Positions 19,128 through 26,226 of a stretch of DNA of 64,000 nucleotides are shown here, piece by piece (position 1 is the stretch's first letter; each line of letters starts with the position of its first letter). Position numbers and translations under genes: made by a program. Source of the DNA: Mesorhizobium sp. (GTDB lineage: Bacteria > Pseudomonadota > Alphaproteobacteria > Rhizobiales > Rhizobiaceae). The notes below the pieces were generated by a model that was not told the origin of the DNA, searched no databases, and was given only the letters and a program-made list of their open reading frames with translations. The stretch is from positions 1-64,000 of the forward strand of contig SAPZ01000010.1 in the NCBI GenBank assembly GCA_004020875.1. Reading direction: 5' to 3'.

Positions 19128-20038
19128 ATGAGAATCACTCTCACGCAGTTGCGCTATGTCGTTGCCGTCGCCCGCTACGGCAGCGTGACCGCAGCGGCCC
19201 AGGCGCTCAACGTGTCGCAGCCGTCGATCTCGGTGGCGATCGACCATGTCGAGGACGCGCTTGGCCAGAAATTGTTCGTGCGCCAGCGCGGCAGCGGAGT
19301 CGCGCTGACATCCTTTGGCCGGAGGGCCGTTGCCAAGGCAAGGCAGGTGCGGGCGAGGCGGACGAGCTGGCTGCACTCGGATCGCGCGACACCGCTGTCG
19401 GCGGCGAACTGGTGCTCGGCTGCTTCGAGGACCTGGCGCCCTATTTCGCGCCGGCGCTGATGCGCGCCTTCGCCGAGCGCTGCCCGGCCGTCACGGTTGT
19501 CATTGGCGACGAGACCTTCGACACGCTGGGACGGCGCCTGGCCGACAGCGCCGTCGATCTCGGCCTCACCTACGATCTCGGCCTTCCTGGGCATTTCAAG
19601 CGCATCCTGCTGTACGAATTGCGGCCGCACGCGCTCCTGCCCGCCGGCCATGTGCTGGCGGATAAGCATGCCGTCAGCCTGGCGGAACTGGCCCAGCATC
19701 CGCTGATCACCACCGACCAGCCGCATAGCTGGCAGCATATGCTGGACCTCTTCCTGAGCCGCGGCCTATCGCCGATCGCCAGGGCGACAACGAGCTCGTT
19801 CGAATTGCAGCGCTCCATGGTGGCCAACGGCTTCGGCGTCGCGGTAAGCTATACGAGGCCTTATGGCGACCGCAGCTATGATGGCCTGCCGCTGGTCTGT
19901 AAACCGCTCTCCGACGCGCTGCCGATGCAGCGCATCATCCTGACCCACGACACGCGCCAGCGCCTGTCGAAGGCAGCCTTAGCGTTCATCGACGTCGCCA
20001 AGGAATGGTTCGCCAGTCACGATGTTTTCACCGGTTGA
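19128..20038 (+). pseudogene. LysR-family regulator with a single-base frameshift
   Basis: The N-terminal helix-turn-helix (TAAAQALNVSQPSISVAIDH) reads in one frame from 19128 to about 19352. The effector domain (GELVLGCFEDLAPYFAP onward) reads in another frame to 20038. The join Q-V-R-A-E-A-D-E-L is restored if one base is added at 19353-19355, where GC is followed by GAG. Together the parts give a normal LysR of about 303 residues. So one base has been lost, by mutation or by sequencing error. Placement opposite the PhyH gene makes it the likely regulator of that gene. If the deletion is real, only a DNA-binding domain with an unrelated tail of some 35 residues would be made. Confidence 0.85.
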
Positions 20039-20089
20039 GCGACACTGCTGCCGCTTGACGGCGCCGCTTGCTGCTGCCACTCCAGCGTG

Positions 20090-21073
20090 ATGGAAACTGT
20101 CCAGTCGAAAGCGATCCAGGGCCGCGTCGCCGACGCGCCGAGCGGCCACTGGGTGTACCGTGTGCTGCCGCGCTGGCTCTGGCCCTATGCGCAGCTTGCG
20201 CGGTGGGACCGGCCGATCGGCTGGCAGTTGCTGTTGTGGCCCTGCTGGTGGTCGGCAGCACTTGCCGCGGGCGCCTATCCGCGCCCGACCGACCCGCTGC
20301 TGACGCTGCTTCCGGCGCCCTGGTATCTGCTTTTGTTCTTCATCGGCGCAGTCGCCATGCGCGGGGCCGGCTGCACCTATAACGATCTCGCCGACGAAGA
20401 CATCGACAACCAGGTCGAGCGCACCCGCTCGCGGCCACTACCGGCAGGCAAGGTGACGCGCCGCCAGGCCTGGGCATTCGTCATCATCCAGGCCCTGGTG
20501 GGCCTGGCCGTGCTGCTGCAGTTCAACAGCTTCGCCATTCCGCTCGGCATTGCGTCGCTGGCGATCGTCGCGGTCTATCCGTTCATGAAGCGCATCACCA
20601 ACTGGCCGCAATTCGTGCTGGGCTTAGCCTTCTCCTGGGGCGCACTGATGGGCTGGGCGGTCGAGTTCGGAGACGTCGATGACCCGGCGATCATGCTCTA
20701 TATCGGCTCGATCCTGTGGGTGATCGGCTACGACACGATCTACGCCCATCAGGACAAGGAAGACGACGCCATCGTCGGCGTGCGCTCGACGGCGCGCCTG
20801 TTCGGCGACAACACCAAGATGTGGCTCACCGGGCTCTATGGCGGCGCGCTGATCTGCTTCGCCATCGCGTTCGCTTCGGCGCAGGTGCCGGTGGTATCGC
20901 TGGCCGGGCTGATCGCCGCCGGCGCGCATATGGCGCGCCAGATCATCCGGCTCGACATTAACAATCCGGACCAGTGCCTGAAACTGTTCAAGTCGAACAA
21001 CCAGGTCGGCTGGCTGATCTTCCTCGGCTTGATCGGCGGGTCAGTGTGGATATGGCTTAAGCCGATGGTGTAG
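20090..21073 (+). CDS. ubiA: 4-hydroxybenzoate polyprenyltransferase
   Basis: This 327-residue membrane prenyltransferase attaches the polyprenyl tail to 4-hydroxybenzoate in ubiquinone synthesis. Both aspartate-rich motifs are present: YNDLADEDIDNQVERTRSRP near residue 104 and YDTIYAHQDKEDD near residue 220. Eight or so hydrophobic segments fit the family. A GTG at 20087 immediately precedes the ATG at 20090; no strong ribosome binding site separates them. The matching polyprenyl diphosphate synthase is at 36178-37191. Confidence 0.95.
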   Translation: METVQSKAIQGRVADAPSGHWVYRVLPRWLWPYAQLARWDRPIGWQLLLWPCWWSAALAAGAYPRPTDPLLTLLPAPWYLLLFFIGAVAMRGAGCTYNDLADEDIDNQVERTRSRPLPAGKVTRRQAWAFVIIQALVGLAVLLQFNSFAIPLGIASLAIVAVYPFMKRITNWPQFVLGLAFSWGALMGWAVEFGDVDDPAIMLYIGSILWVIGYDTIYAHQDKEDDAIVGVRSTARLFGDNTKMWLTGLYGGALICFAIAFASAQVPVVSLAGLIAAGAHMARQIIRLDINNPDQCLKLFKSNNQVGWLIFLGLIGGSVWIWLKPMV

Positions 21074-21080
21074 CGCACTT

Positions 21081-21112
21081 TTCCCTCTTCCCTTGTGGGA
21101 GAAGGAGAGGGC
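21081..21112. repeat. Imperfect GC-rich intergenic hairpin
   Basis: CCTCTTCCC, a TTGT loop and GGGAGAAGGAGAGG form an imperfect palindrome in the 45-base gap between the convergent ubiA and DUF6101 genes. Similar CT-rich palindromes follow many rhizobial genes. It may act as a weak bidirectional terminator, but no T-run is present. Confidence 0.35.
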
Positions 21113-21118
21113 GCCGCA

Positions 21119-21685
21119 CTACTCCCGTGCAATGATCTCCTGGCCGTCGATGACGAGCCTCAAGCCCAGATTGCCGGCCTTGCGGCGGGCGAGGAAGCGC
21201 GGGCGGCGCGTGGTGGAGACGCGGCCCTTGCGGCGCTCCTGCGACGGCAGCGCCTTGATGGCGGCGCCGAGCGATTCTTCCAGCGTGCGGGCGACGCCGT
21301 CGGCCTCGATCAGCAGCATAGGCAGGCGATAGGCGTCGGCCCAGGCGCGCCAGTCGGCGGCGACATCCTCGAGATCGTCGGCGACCAGCAGCGGCACCGA
21401 CAGCATCGGATCATTGTGCAGGAGCTCGAGCGTCACGGTGACGTTGCCGTCCGGATCCTCCATGGCGCGCGCGGCAACGCCACGGAACGCCTTGGCGGGC
21501 AGCGCGATGATCGCCGGCAAACCGCTCATCTCCAGCATGCGGCGAATGACGGCGCCACGCTGGTCGATGGTGAAGGTCACATCGCCATAGTCGTCGCGGG
21601 TGGCGTAGCTCACCATCTGCGGCAGGCGAAACGGGTCGAGGCGCATGTTGCGCCCGGCCCAGACTGGCTTCAGTCCAGTGTTCAT
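21119..21685 (-). CDS. Conserved hypothetical protein, DUF6101-like
   Basis: This 188-residue protein has no signal peptide or membrane segment. It begins MNTGLKPVWAGRNMRLDPF and ends in a basic stretch (RRKGRVSTTRRPRFLARRK) before GLRLVIDGQEIIARE. I associate this pattern with DUF6101, a family of unknown function found in Hyphomicrobiales next to housekeeping genes. It converges with ubiA. The basic tail could bind nucleic acid or phospholipid, but that is speculation. The 185 bases upstream of its start hold a GGCCGG/CCGGCC hairpin near 21736-21751 and no gene. Confidence 0.7.
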   Translation of the reverse strand: MNTGLKPVWAGRNMRLDPFRLPQMVSYATRDDYGDVTFTIDQRGAVIRRMLEMSGLPAIIALPAKAFRGVAARAMEDPDGNVTVTLELLHNDPMLSVPLLVADDLEDVAADWRAWADAYRLPMLLIEADGVARTLEESLGAAIKALPSQERRKGRVSTTRRPRFLARRKAGNLGLRLVIDGQEIIARE

Positions 21686-21870
21686 CGATGTCTTCCCTGT
21701 TACTCCTGAGGGCCGTTTTCCGGTTCTCTCAGGGCCGGTTTTCCCGGCCTCGTTATGGGAAGAAACATTAGCGCTGGCTTCTTACCGGCGCGCTTAAGAA
21801 AGTCGGTTAAATTTTGCTGATCGGAGCCGATGGTTATCGGAATGCGACCGGCCACCGGACATGGGAAGGA

Positions 21871-23304
21871 TCAGATAACCTTACCGGGATTCATGATGCC
21901 GGCCGGATCGAAGGCGGCCTTCACGCGGCGCATCAGGTCGATGGCCATGGGCGGCGCCGTGGCGATGAGCTCGTCGCGCTTCAACTGGCCGATGCCGTGC
22001 TCGGCCGAGATCGAGCCGTGAAAGGAGCGCACGACATCATGCACGGCCTTGTTCATCGGGTGGTAGAGCTCAAGAAACGGCTCGTCCTGCAAATCCACCG
22101 GGCGCGAGATGTTGTAATGCAGGTTGCCGTCGCCCATATGGCCGAAGCAGACCACGCGCGCGCCGGGGCAGACGCCTTCCACCACGCCGGCCGCCTTTTC
22201 GATGAAGTCGGGGATCGAGGCGATCGGCACGGAGATGTCGTGCTTGATCGAGGCTCCCTCCGGCTTCTGGCAGTCGGGGAGCGTCTCGCGGAAATTCCAG
22301 AAAGCGTCGCCCTGGGCCAGGCTTGCCGACACCACCGCGTCGCCGACGATGCCTTGCTCGAGGCCGGCCGATAGGATCTCCTCGATCAACGCCTTGCCGT
22401 CCTCTTCGGAACGGCCGGACGAAACCTGCATCAGCACATACCATGGCCAGTCGTCGGCCAGCGGCCGCGTGATGCCTTGCCCATGTTTCAGCGTGAAATC
22501 GTATGGCCTTCTGGCGATCAGCTCGAAAGCGGTGAGCGAGGCCCCGGCCCTGTCCATCGCCAAAGTGAACAGCGAGAGCGCGTCTTTCGGGGACGATGGC
22601 AGGCCGGCAAAGGCGACCTCCCTGCCCTTCGGCTTCGGGAACAGTTTCAGCACCGCGGCGGTGATGACGCCGAGCGTGCCCTCGGCGCCGACGAACAGGT
22701 TCTTCAGATCGTAGCCGGTGTTGTCCTTCTTCAATTTGCGCAGGTCGTCGAAGATCTCGCCGGTCGGCAGCACCACCTCCACGCCGAGGCAGAGCTCGCG
22801 CGCATTGCCATAGGCAAGCACGCCCGTGCCACCGGCATTGGAGGAGAGATTGCCGCCGATCTGGCAGGAGCCTTGCGCGGCGAGCGACAGCGGAAACAGC
22901 CGGTCGGCGGCGTCGGCCGCCTCCTGCAGCGTTTGCAGGATGACGCCCGCTTCGGCCGTCACCGTATTCGACAGGACATCGATCTCGCGGATGCGGTTCA
23001 GCCGTGACAGGGACAGCACGATGTCGTGGCCGGATTTGTCCGGCACCTGCGCCCCGACCAGCCCGGTATTGCCGCTCTGGGGCACGATCGGCGTGCCGGT
23101 CTCGGTCGCAAGCCGCATGATGCGGCTCACTTCCTCGACGCTGCCCGGCCTCAGAACCAGGGATGTGCGGCCGTGCCAAAGACCGCGCCGCTCGGTGATG
23201 TAAGGCGCGATGTCGGCCTGGTCGCGCAAGGCATATTTATCGCCGACGATCGCCGCGAAGCGGTCTATGACGGCGGGATCGAGGTCGAGGGGCTGATCGT
23301 TCAT
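21871..23304 (-). CDS. FAD-linked D-2-hydroxyacid dehydrogenase (GlcD/D2HGDH type)
   Basis: This 477-residue flavoprotein has an FAD_binding_4 domain (PIVPQSGNTGLVGAQVPD near residue 75, SNAGGTGVLAYGNARELCLG near residue 150) and an FAD-oxidase C-terminal domain with GHMGDGNLHYNISRP and the iron- or zinc-type EHGIGQLKRDEL. It should oxidise a D-2-hydroxy acid such as D-2-hydroxyglutarate or D-lactate, passing electrons on to the respiratory chain. The substrate cannot be told from sequence alone. It is followed on the same strand, upstream, by the Sua5-type gene with a dispersed palindrome between them. Confidence 0.88.
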   Translation of the reverse strand: MNDQPLDLDPAVIDRFAAIVGDKYALRDQADIAPYITERRGLWHGRTSLVLRPGSVEEVSRIMRLATETGTPIVPQSGNTGLVGAQVPDKSGHDIVLSLSRLNRIREIDVLSNTVTAEAGVILQTLQEAADAADRLFPLSLAAQGSCQIGGNLSSNAGGTGVLAYGNARELCLGVEVVLPTGEIFDDLRKLKKDNTGYDLKNLFVGAEGTLGVITAAVLKLFPKPKGREVAFAGLPSSPKDALSLFTLAMDRAGASLTAFELIARRPYDFTLKHGQGITRPLADDWPWYVLMQVSSGRSEEDGKALIEEILSAGLEQGIVGDAVVSASLAQGDAFWNFRETLPDCQKPEGASIKHDISVPIASIPDFIEKAAGVVEGVCPGARVVCFGHMGDGNLHYNISRPVDLQDEPFLELYHPMNKAVHDVVRSFHGSISAEHGIGQLKRDELIATAPPMAIDLMRRVKAAFDPAGIMNPGKVI

Positions 23305-23315
23305 GCGTCAGAACC

Positions 23316-23362
23316 TAGAGCAATTCGAGGAAAAGTGCGAAGCGGTTTCCGCCCGGAATTGC
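23316..23362. repeat. Dispersed palindrome, GCAATTC family, copy A
   Basis: GCAATTC at 23320-23326 pairs with GAATTGC at 23356-23362; the interior contains AAGTGCGAAGCGGTTTCCG. The same layout with AAGCGGTTTTCCG in the interior is found at 42969-43005. Both are intergenic. This is a known style of short dispersed element in Mesorhizobium-like genomes; whether it is transcribed or binds a protein is unknown. Confidence 0.7.
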
Positions 23363-23380
23363 CCAAGACAAGAGACAGGC

Positions 23381-24391
23381 TCAAGCGGTGTTGTCGCGTG
23401 GCGCGGCGGCGCGCGCGAGCCGGTCGTTGATCGCCTCGCCCAGCCCCTCGAAAGGGATCGGCTCGACGGCGATGGTCGCGGCACCGACGCGGTCGAGCGC
23501 CTGCATATAGGCGAAGAGGTTGGCGGCGGCCTCGCGCAGATCACCCGCTTCGGAAAGATTGCGCATCGCCACCGCGTCCTGCCAGCCTTCAGCTCGCTTG
23601 GGGCCAAAGGCTAGCAGCGCCTCGCCGCTCCCGATCCGTTGAATATTGAGCCGCATCGCGGCGCCCGGCGCGTAATGCGAGGCGAGCATGCCTGGCGCTT
23701 CGATGCCGCCGGCGCCACGCAGCAGTTTCGCGCCGGCCACCGCCTCGATCTCCTCGGCGCCGATGCCGCCGGGCCGCAGCAGCCGCAGTTTGCCATTTTC
23801 GACCTTGAGAATAGTCGATTCGAGGCCGACCGGCGTCGCGCCGCCATCGACGACCAGCTTGATCCTGTCGCCGAGATCGGCGGCGACCGCTTGCGCCGTC
23901 GTGCCGGAAATCCTGCCTGAGGAGTTCGCGCTGGGGGCGGCGAGCGGCCGGCCGAGCCGCGCGATCAGCTCGCCGCCAAATCCCCGCGGCATGCGCAAAG
24001 CGATCGTGTCCAGCCCCGCGGTAACCAGCGGATGGATGCCGTTGTCCGCGCGCTGCGGCAGCACCAGCGTCAGCGGGCCAGGCCAGAAGGCTTCCGCAAG
24101 CTTGGCCGACAGCGGGTCGAAGCCGGCGATACGGTCCGCCATCGCGCGATCGGCGACATGGGCGATCAGCGGGTTGAAGCGCGGCCGGCCCTTGGCCTCG
24201 AAAATACGCGCCACGGCGACGCCGTTCGTGGCATCGCCAGCCAGGCCGTAAACGGTCTCGGTCGGGATGGCGACGACGTCGCCGGCTTGAAGCAACGCCA
24301 AAGCCCGCTCAAGCGCCTCGCCAACCGCCAATATCTCAGCCAAATTTGCCACCAGTCTCAAACATGCCGTCCGTAGTACGGCGGCTTCCAT
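23381..24391 (-). CDS. L-threonylcarbamoyladenylate synthase, Sua5 type
   Basis: This protein of up to 336 residues makes threonylcarbamoyl-AMP for the t6A37 modification of tRNA. The YrdC domain shows IPTETVYGLAGDATN, KGRPRFNPLIAHV, FWPGPLTLVL and PLAAPSANSSGRISGTT; residues about 230-336 form the Sua5 C-terminal domain. The extra domain separates it from the shorter TsaC. The ATG at 24391 gives a tail of about 13 residues before VANLAEILAVGEAL; a GTG at 24352 is an alternative start. Confidence 0.93.
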   Translation of the reverse strand: MEAAVLRTACLRLVANLAEILAVGEALERALALLQAGDVVAIPTETVYGLAGDATNGVAVARIFEAKGRPRFNPLIAHVADRAMADRIAGFDPLSAKLAEAFWPGPLTLVLPQRADNGIHPLVTAGLDTIALRMPRGFGGELIARLGRPLAAPSANSSGRISGTTAQAVAADLGDRIKLVVDGGATPVGLESTILKVENGKLRLLRPGGIGAEEIEAVAGAKLLRGAGGIEAPGMLASHYAPGAAMRLNIQRIGSGEALLAFGPKRAEGWQDAVAMRNLSEAGDLREAAANLFAYMQALDRVGAATIAVEPIPFEGLGEAINDRLARAAAPRDNTA

Positions 24392-24510
24392 CGGGCAAGG
24401 GTGCGCATTGGCGATTTATCAATCCCTAAAATGTTAAGTTTCCGCGCAAGCCGGCTTCAATTTGCCGGCCTTAAGGTGGGGCCGGTGGTTACCGGCTGGG
24501 GAGTTTTGTA

Positions 24511-25026
24511 ATGCGTTTGCTTGGAGCGTTCGGTCTCAGCCTTTTGGCGATGAATGGCGTCGCGCATGGTTCGTCGATCGTCGTGCTTGGCGTCTCGACC
24601 TCGACGCCTTCGGTGGTCAGGCTGGACGCGATCGATCCGGCCAGACTATCGGCGGTCTCCACGCCATCAATGATCGCGCTTGGCGACCCCGTGCCCGCGG
24701 TCACCGACGAAAAGGTCGCGGCTATTCCCGAAAAGTCCGGGCATCAGCCGGCGCCGATGATCATCCGCGGCGGCGTTGTGGGCGGCGCCTTTGCAACGCC
24801 GGCGGCGACCGCGCCGGCCAAACCCGCAACACCGGCAACCGCGGCCACCACGCCGGCAAACGGCACTTCGACGGCAACGCCGCCCAACGGCACGGCCTCC
24901 GTTTCGAAGGCCAACGGCAAGGCCGGCAGCCAGCCGACCGCGACAGCCAATGCGTCAGGCGGCGCGCAGCCACAGGTGCAGCCGAAAAATGCCCAGCCGC
25001 TGCCGCGCGTCGGCAAGGCGATGTAG
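24511..25026 (+). CDS. Small secreted protein of unknown function, low-complexity tail
   Basis: This 171-residue protein starts with a signal peptide (MRLLGAFGLSLLAMNGVAHG). The mature part begins SSIVVLGVSTSTPSVVRLD and, from about residue 95, becomes rich in alanine, proline, threonine and asparagine, ending with QPLPRVGKAM. No known domain is recognised. The tail looks like a flexible spacer. A weak GGGGAGTTTTGTA ribosome binding site precedes the ATG. It is followed 100 bases later by another small secreted protein on the same strand. Confidence 0.7.
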   Translation: MRLLGAFGLSLLAMNGVAHGSSIVVLGVSTSTPSVVRLDAIDPARLSAVSTPSMIALGDPVPAVTDEKVAAIPEKSGHQPAPMIIRGGVVGGAFATPAATAPAKPATPATAATTPANGTSTATPPNGTASVSKANGKAGSQPTATANASGGAQPQVQPKNAQPLPRVGKAM

Positions 25027-25127
25027 ATCACACTCGATACCGCTTCGATGTGCTAGGCGCTTGGCCATGGCTGATTACCGTCATCCGAATCGGGCACTAT
25101 CGCGCTGGCGTTTCAATGCGGGGTTTC

Positions 25128-25517
25128 ATGACTGTCTCGAAAGCAATGGCCGTTGCCGGGCTGGTGGCGGCAACAGTGCTGGGCGCTGGTTCGGCACGGG
25201 CCGACGATATGCTCGGCTCCTACGTCGCGCGGATTTCGGATCGCGACCATGACGCCAGCGACGGCTATCCGTTGAGCAGCGCGGCGCAGATGGTGCGGCA
25301 GGACCGCGCCAACTGGCACAAGTTCCATCGGCGCGACAGCGACGACCAGGGCGATCCCTGGTTCCGCAGCGACGGCGCGCGCGCCGACCTGCAGCGCATG
25401 CTGGAGCGCGGCGGCGCCATGAGCAGCGCCACAAGGCGCGCCATCGTCAACGGCGAACCGTTGATCGAGGTCGATGTCTATTCCGACAGCGTGCGGGTCA
25501 GCATCGTGGAAGATTGA
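25128..25517 (+). CDS. Small secreted hypothetical protein
   Basis: This protein of about 129 residues has a clear signal peptide (MTVSKAMAVAGLVAATVLGA, cleaved after SARA) and a charged mature part rich in aspartate and arginine (ARISDRDHDASDGYPLSSAA, then KFHRRDSDDQGDPWFRSDGA). No domain is recognised. An ATG at 25116 is in frame; I prefer 25128 because GGGG lies closer to it and the signal peptide is more typical. Its final codons are part of the inverted repeats at 25508-25560. Confidence 0.7.
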   Translation: MTVSKAMAVAGLVAATVLGAGSARADDMLGSYVARISDRDHDASDGYPLSSAAQMVRQDRANWHKFHRRDSDDQGDPWFRSDGARADLQRMLERGGAMSSATRRAIVNGEPLIEVDVYSDSVRVSIVED

Positions 25518-25560
25518 GGCGTCAATCTTCCTGATTGACGGGTCAATCTCCTGGAAGATT
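25508..25560 (+). promoter_or_regulatory. Overlapping, mutually exclusive inverted repeats
   Basis: GGAAGATTGA (25508-25517) pairs with TCAATCTTCC (25522-25531). CGTCAATC (25520-25527) pairs with GATTGACG (25533-25540). GATTGAC (25533-25539) pairs with GTCAATC (25542-25548). AATCTTCC (25524-25531) also pairs with GGAAGATT (25553-25560). The first hairpin includes the stop codon of the secreted-protein gene. The segments can fold in alternative ways, as attenuators do, and lie just before a strong terminator-like stem. Confidence 0.6.
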
Positions 25561-25575
25561 CACGAGCCTGACGAA

Positions 25576-25604
25576 AAGGGGCGGCGCGCGACGCGCCGCC
25601 CCTT
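25576..25604. terminator. Bidirectional terminator-like hairpin
   Basis: Thirteen bases at 25576-25588 pair perfectly with 25592-25604 around a CGA loop. The stem is GC rich. On the minus strand it is followed by TTCGT and on the plus strand by CGTTCTT, so T-runs are short. It lies between the convergent secreted-protein gene and the acidic-protein gene and probably ends both transcripts. Confidence 0.7.
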
Positions 25605-25629
25605 CGTTCTTCACACGACCGGAGACGGC

Positions 25630-26004
25630 TCAGGCCGCTTCCTCCTTGTCGTCATCGTCCGACTCGTCGGCGCGGTCTTCGTCCTCGTCGCCATCTTCAT
25701 CCTCGTCGGACTCATCATCGCCAGAGGCCTTGGCTTCTTCGGCGGCGTCGTCGCCGTCTTCGTCTTCGTGGTCATCCTCGTCTTCCGATTCATCATCGGC
25801 CGAGGCAGTGGCATCCTCATCAGCGTCGTCTTCTTCGTCGTCGCTGTCTTCGTCCTCGCCGTCTTCCTCGTCGTCTTCGGGCGGGTCGGTGGCTTCGACC
25901 GCCGCGGCGGCGGCGTGGTCAAGGAGGTTTTCGGACGCGGATTCGATGCCCTCGGCGGCGGCCGGGGTTTCTTCAATCACATCGATATCGTCAACGGAAT
26001 TCAT
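25630..26004 (-). CDS. Extremely acidic small protein of unknown function
   Basis: This 124-residue protein has 67 aspartate or glutamate residues by my count and only about three basic residues. After MNSVDDIDVIEETPAAAEGI comes an alanine-rich helix and then a nearly uninterrupted acidic tail. There is no signal peptide. It is probably disordered and could act as a histone-like DNA mimic, chaperone or metal-buffering protein; none of this is shown. The start at 26004 has a strong CGGAGG ribosome binding site; an open frame upstream to 26118 runs through a palindrome and is not used. It ends just before a terminator-like stem. Confidence 0.7.
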   Translation of the reverse strand: MNSVDDIDVIEETPAAAEGIESASENLLDHAAAAAVEATDPPEDDEEDGEDEDSDDEEDDADEDATASADDESEDEDDHEDEDGDDAAEEAKASGDDESDEDEDGDEDEDRADESDDDDKEEAA

Positions 26005-26039
26005 GGCATGCCTCCGTGGTTTGGGAAGGTCTTTTGTCT

Positions 26040-26090
26040 GATGCATGTCGTTGTCCCGGAACCGCTGCACACTTCCGGGCGACATGCATC
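26040..26090. repeat. Dispersed palindrome, CATGTC/CCCGGA family, copy C
   Basis: GATGCATGTCG at 26040-26050 pairs exactly with CGACATGCATC at 26080-26090; inside, CCCGGA (26055-26060) pairs with TCCGGG (26074-26079), separated by ACCGCTGCACACT. It lies 36 bases upstream of the acidic-protein start, in its leader or promoter. The same layout, less perfect, is found at 54067-54109 after bacA. Confidence 0.75.
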
Positions 26091-26226
26091 GGTTCTCCCA
26101 CGCGGAGGTCATCGTCATATGACTGTAAGCCGGCTCCGGCGCATTAAATTTCGGGCGCCGAAATGTCGAGGTATGCGCGCATCCTAACGAATGCGGGCAA
26201 GTCGGAACGCCCTATTTTTTGCACTA

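Noticed and set aside
25535..26187. Hydrophobic and serine-rich plus-strand frames opposite the acidic protein
   Set aside because: They are the complement of D/E-rich codons, which gives V/F/L or S runs. The minus-strand gene has a strong ribosome binding site, these do not.
26165..26226. GGGC-loop-GCCC followed by six Ts near 26189-26218 on the plus strand
   Set aside because: It has terminator shape for the plus strand, but no plus-strand gene ends nearby and the stem has only four pairs.
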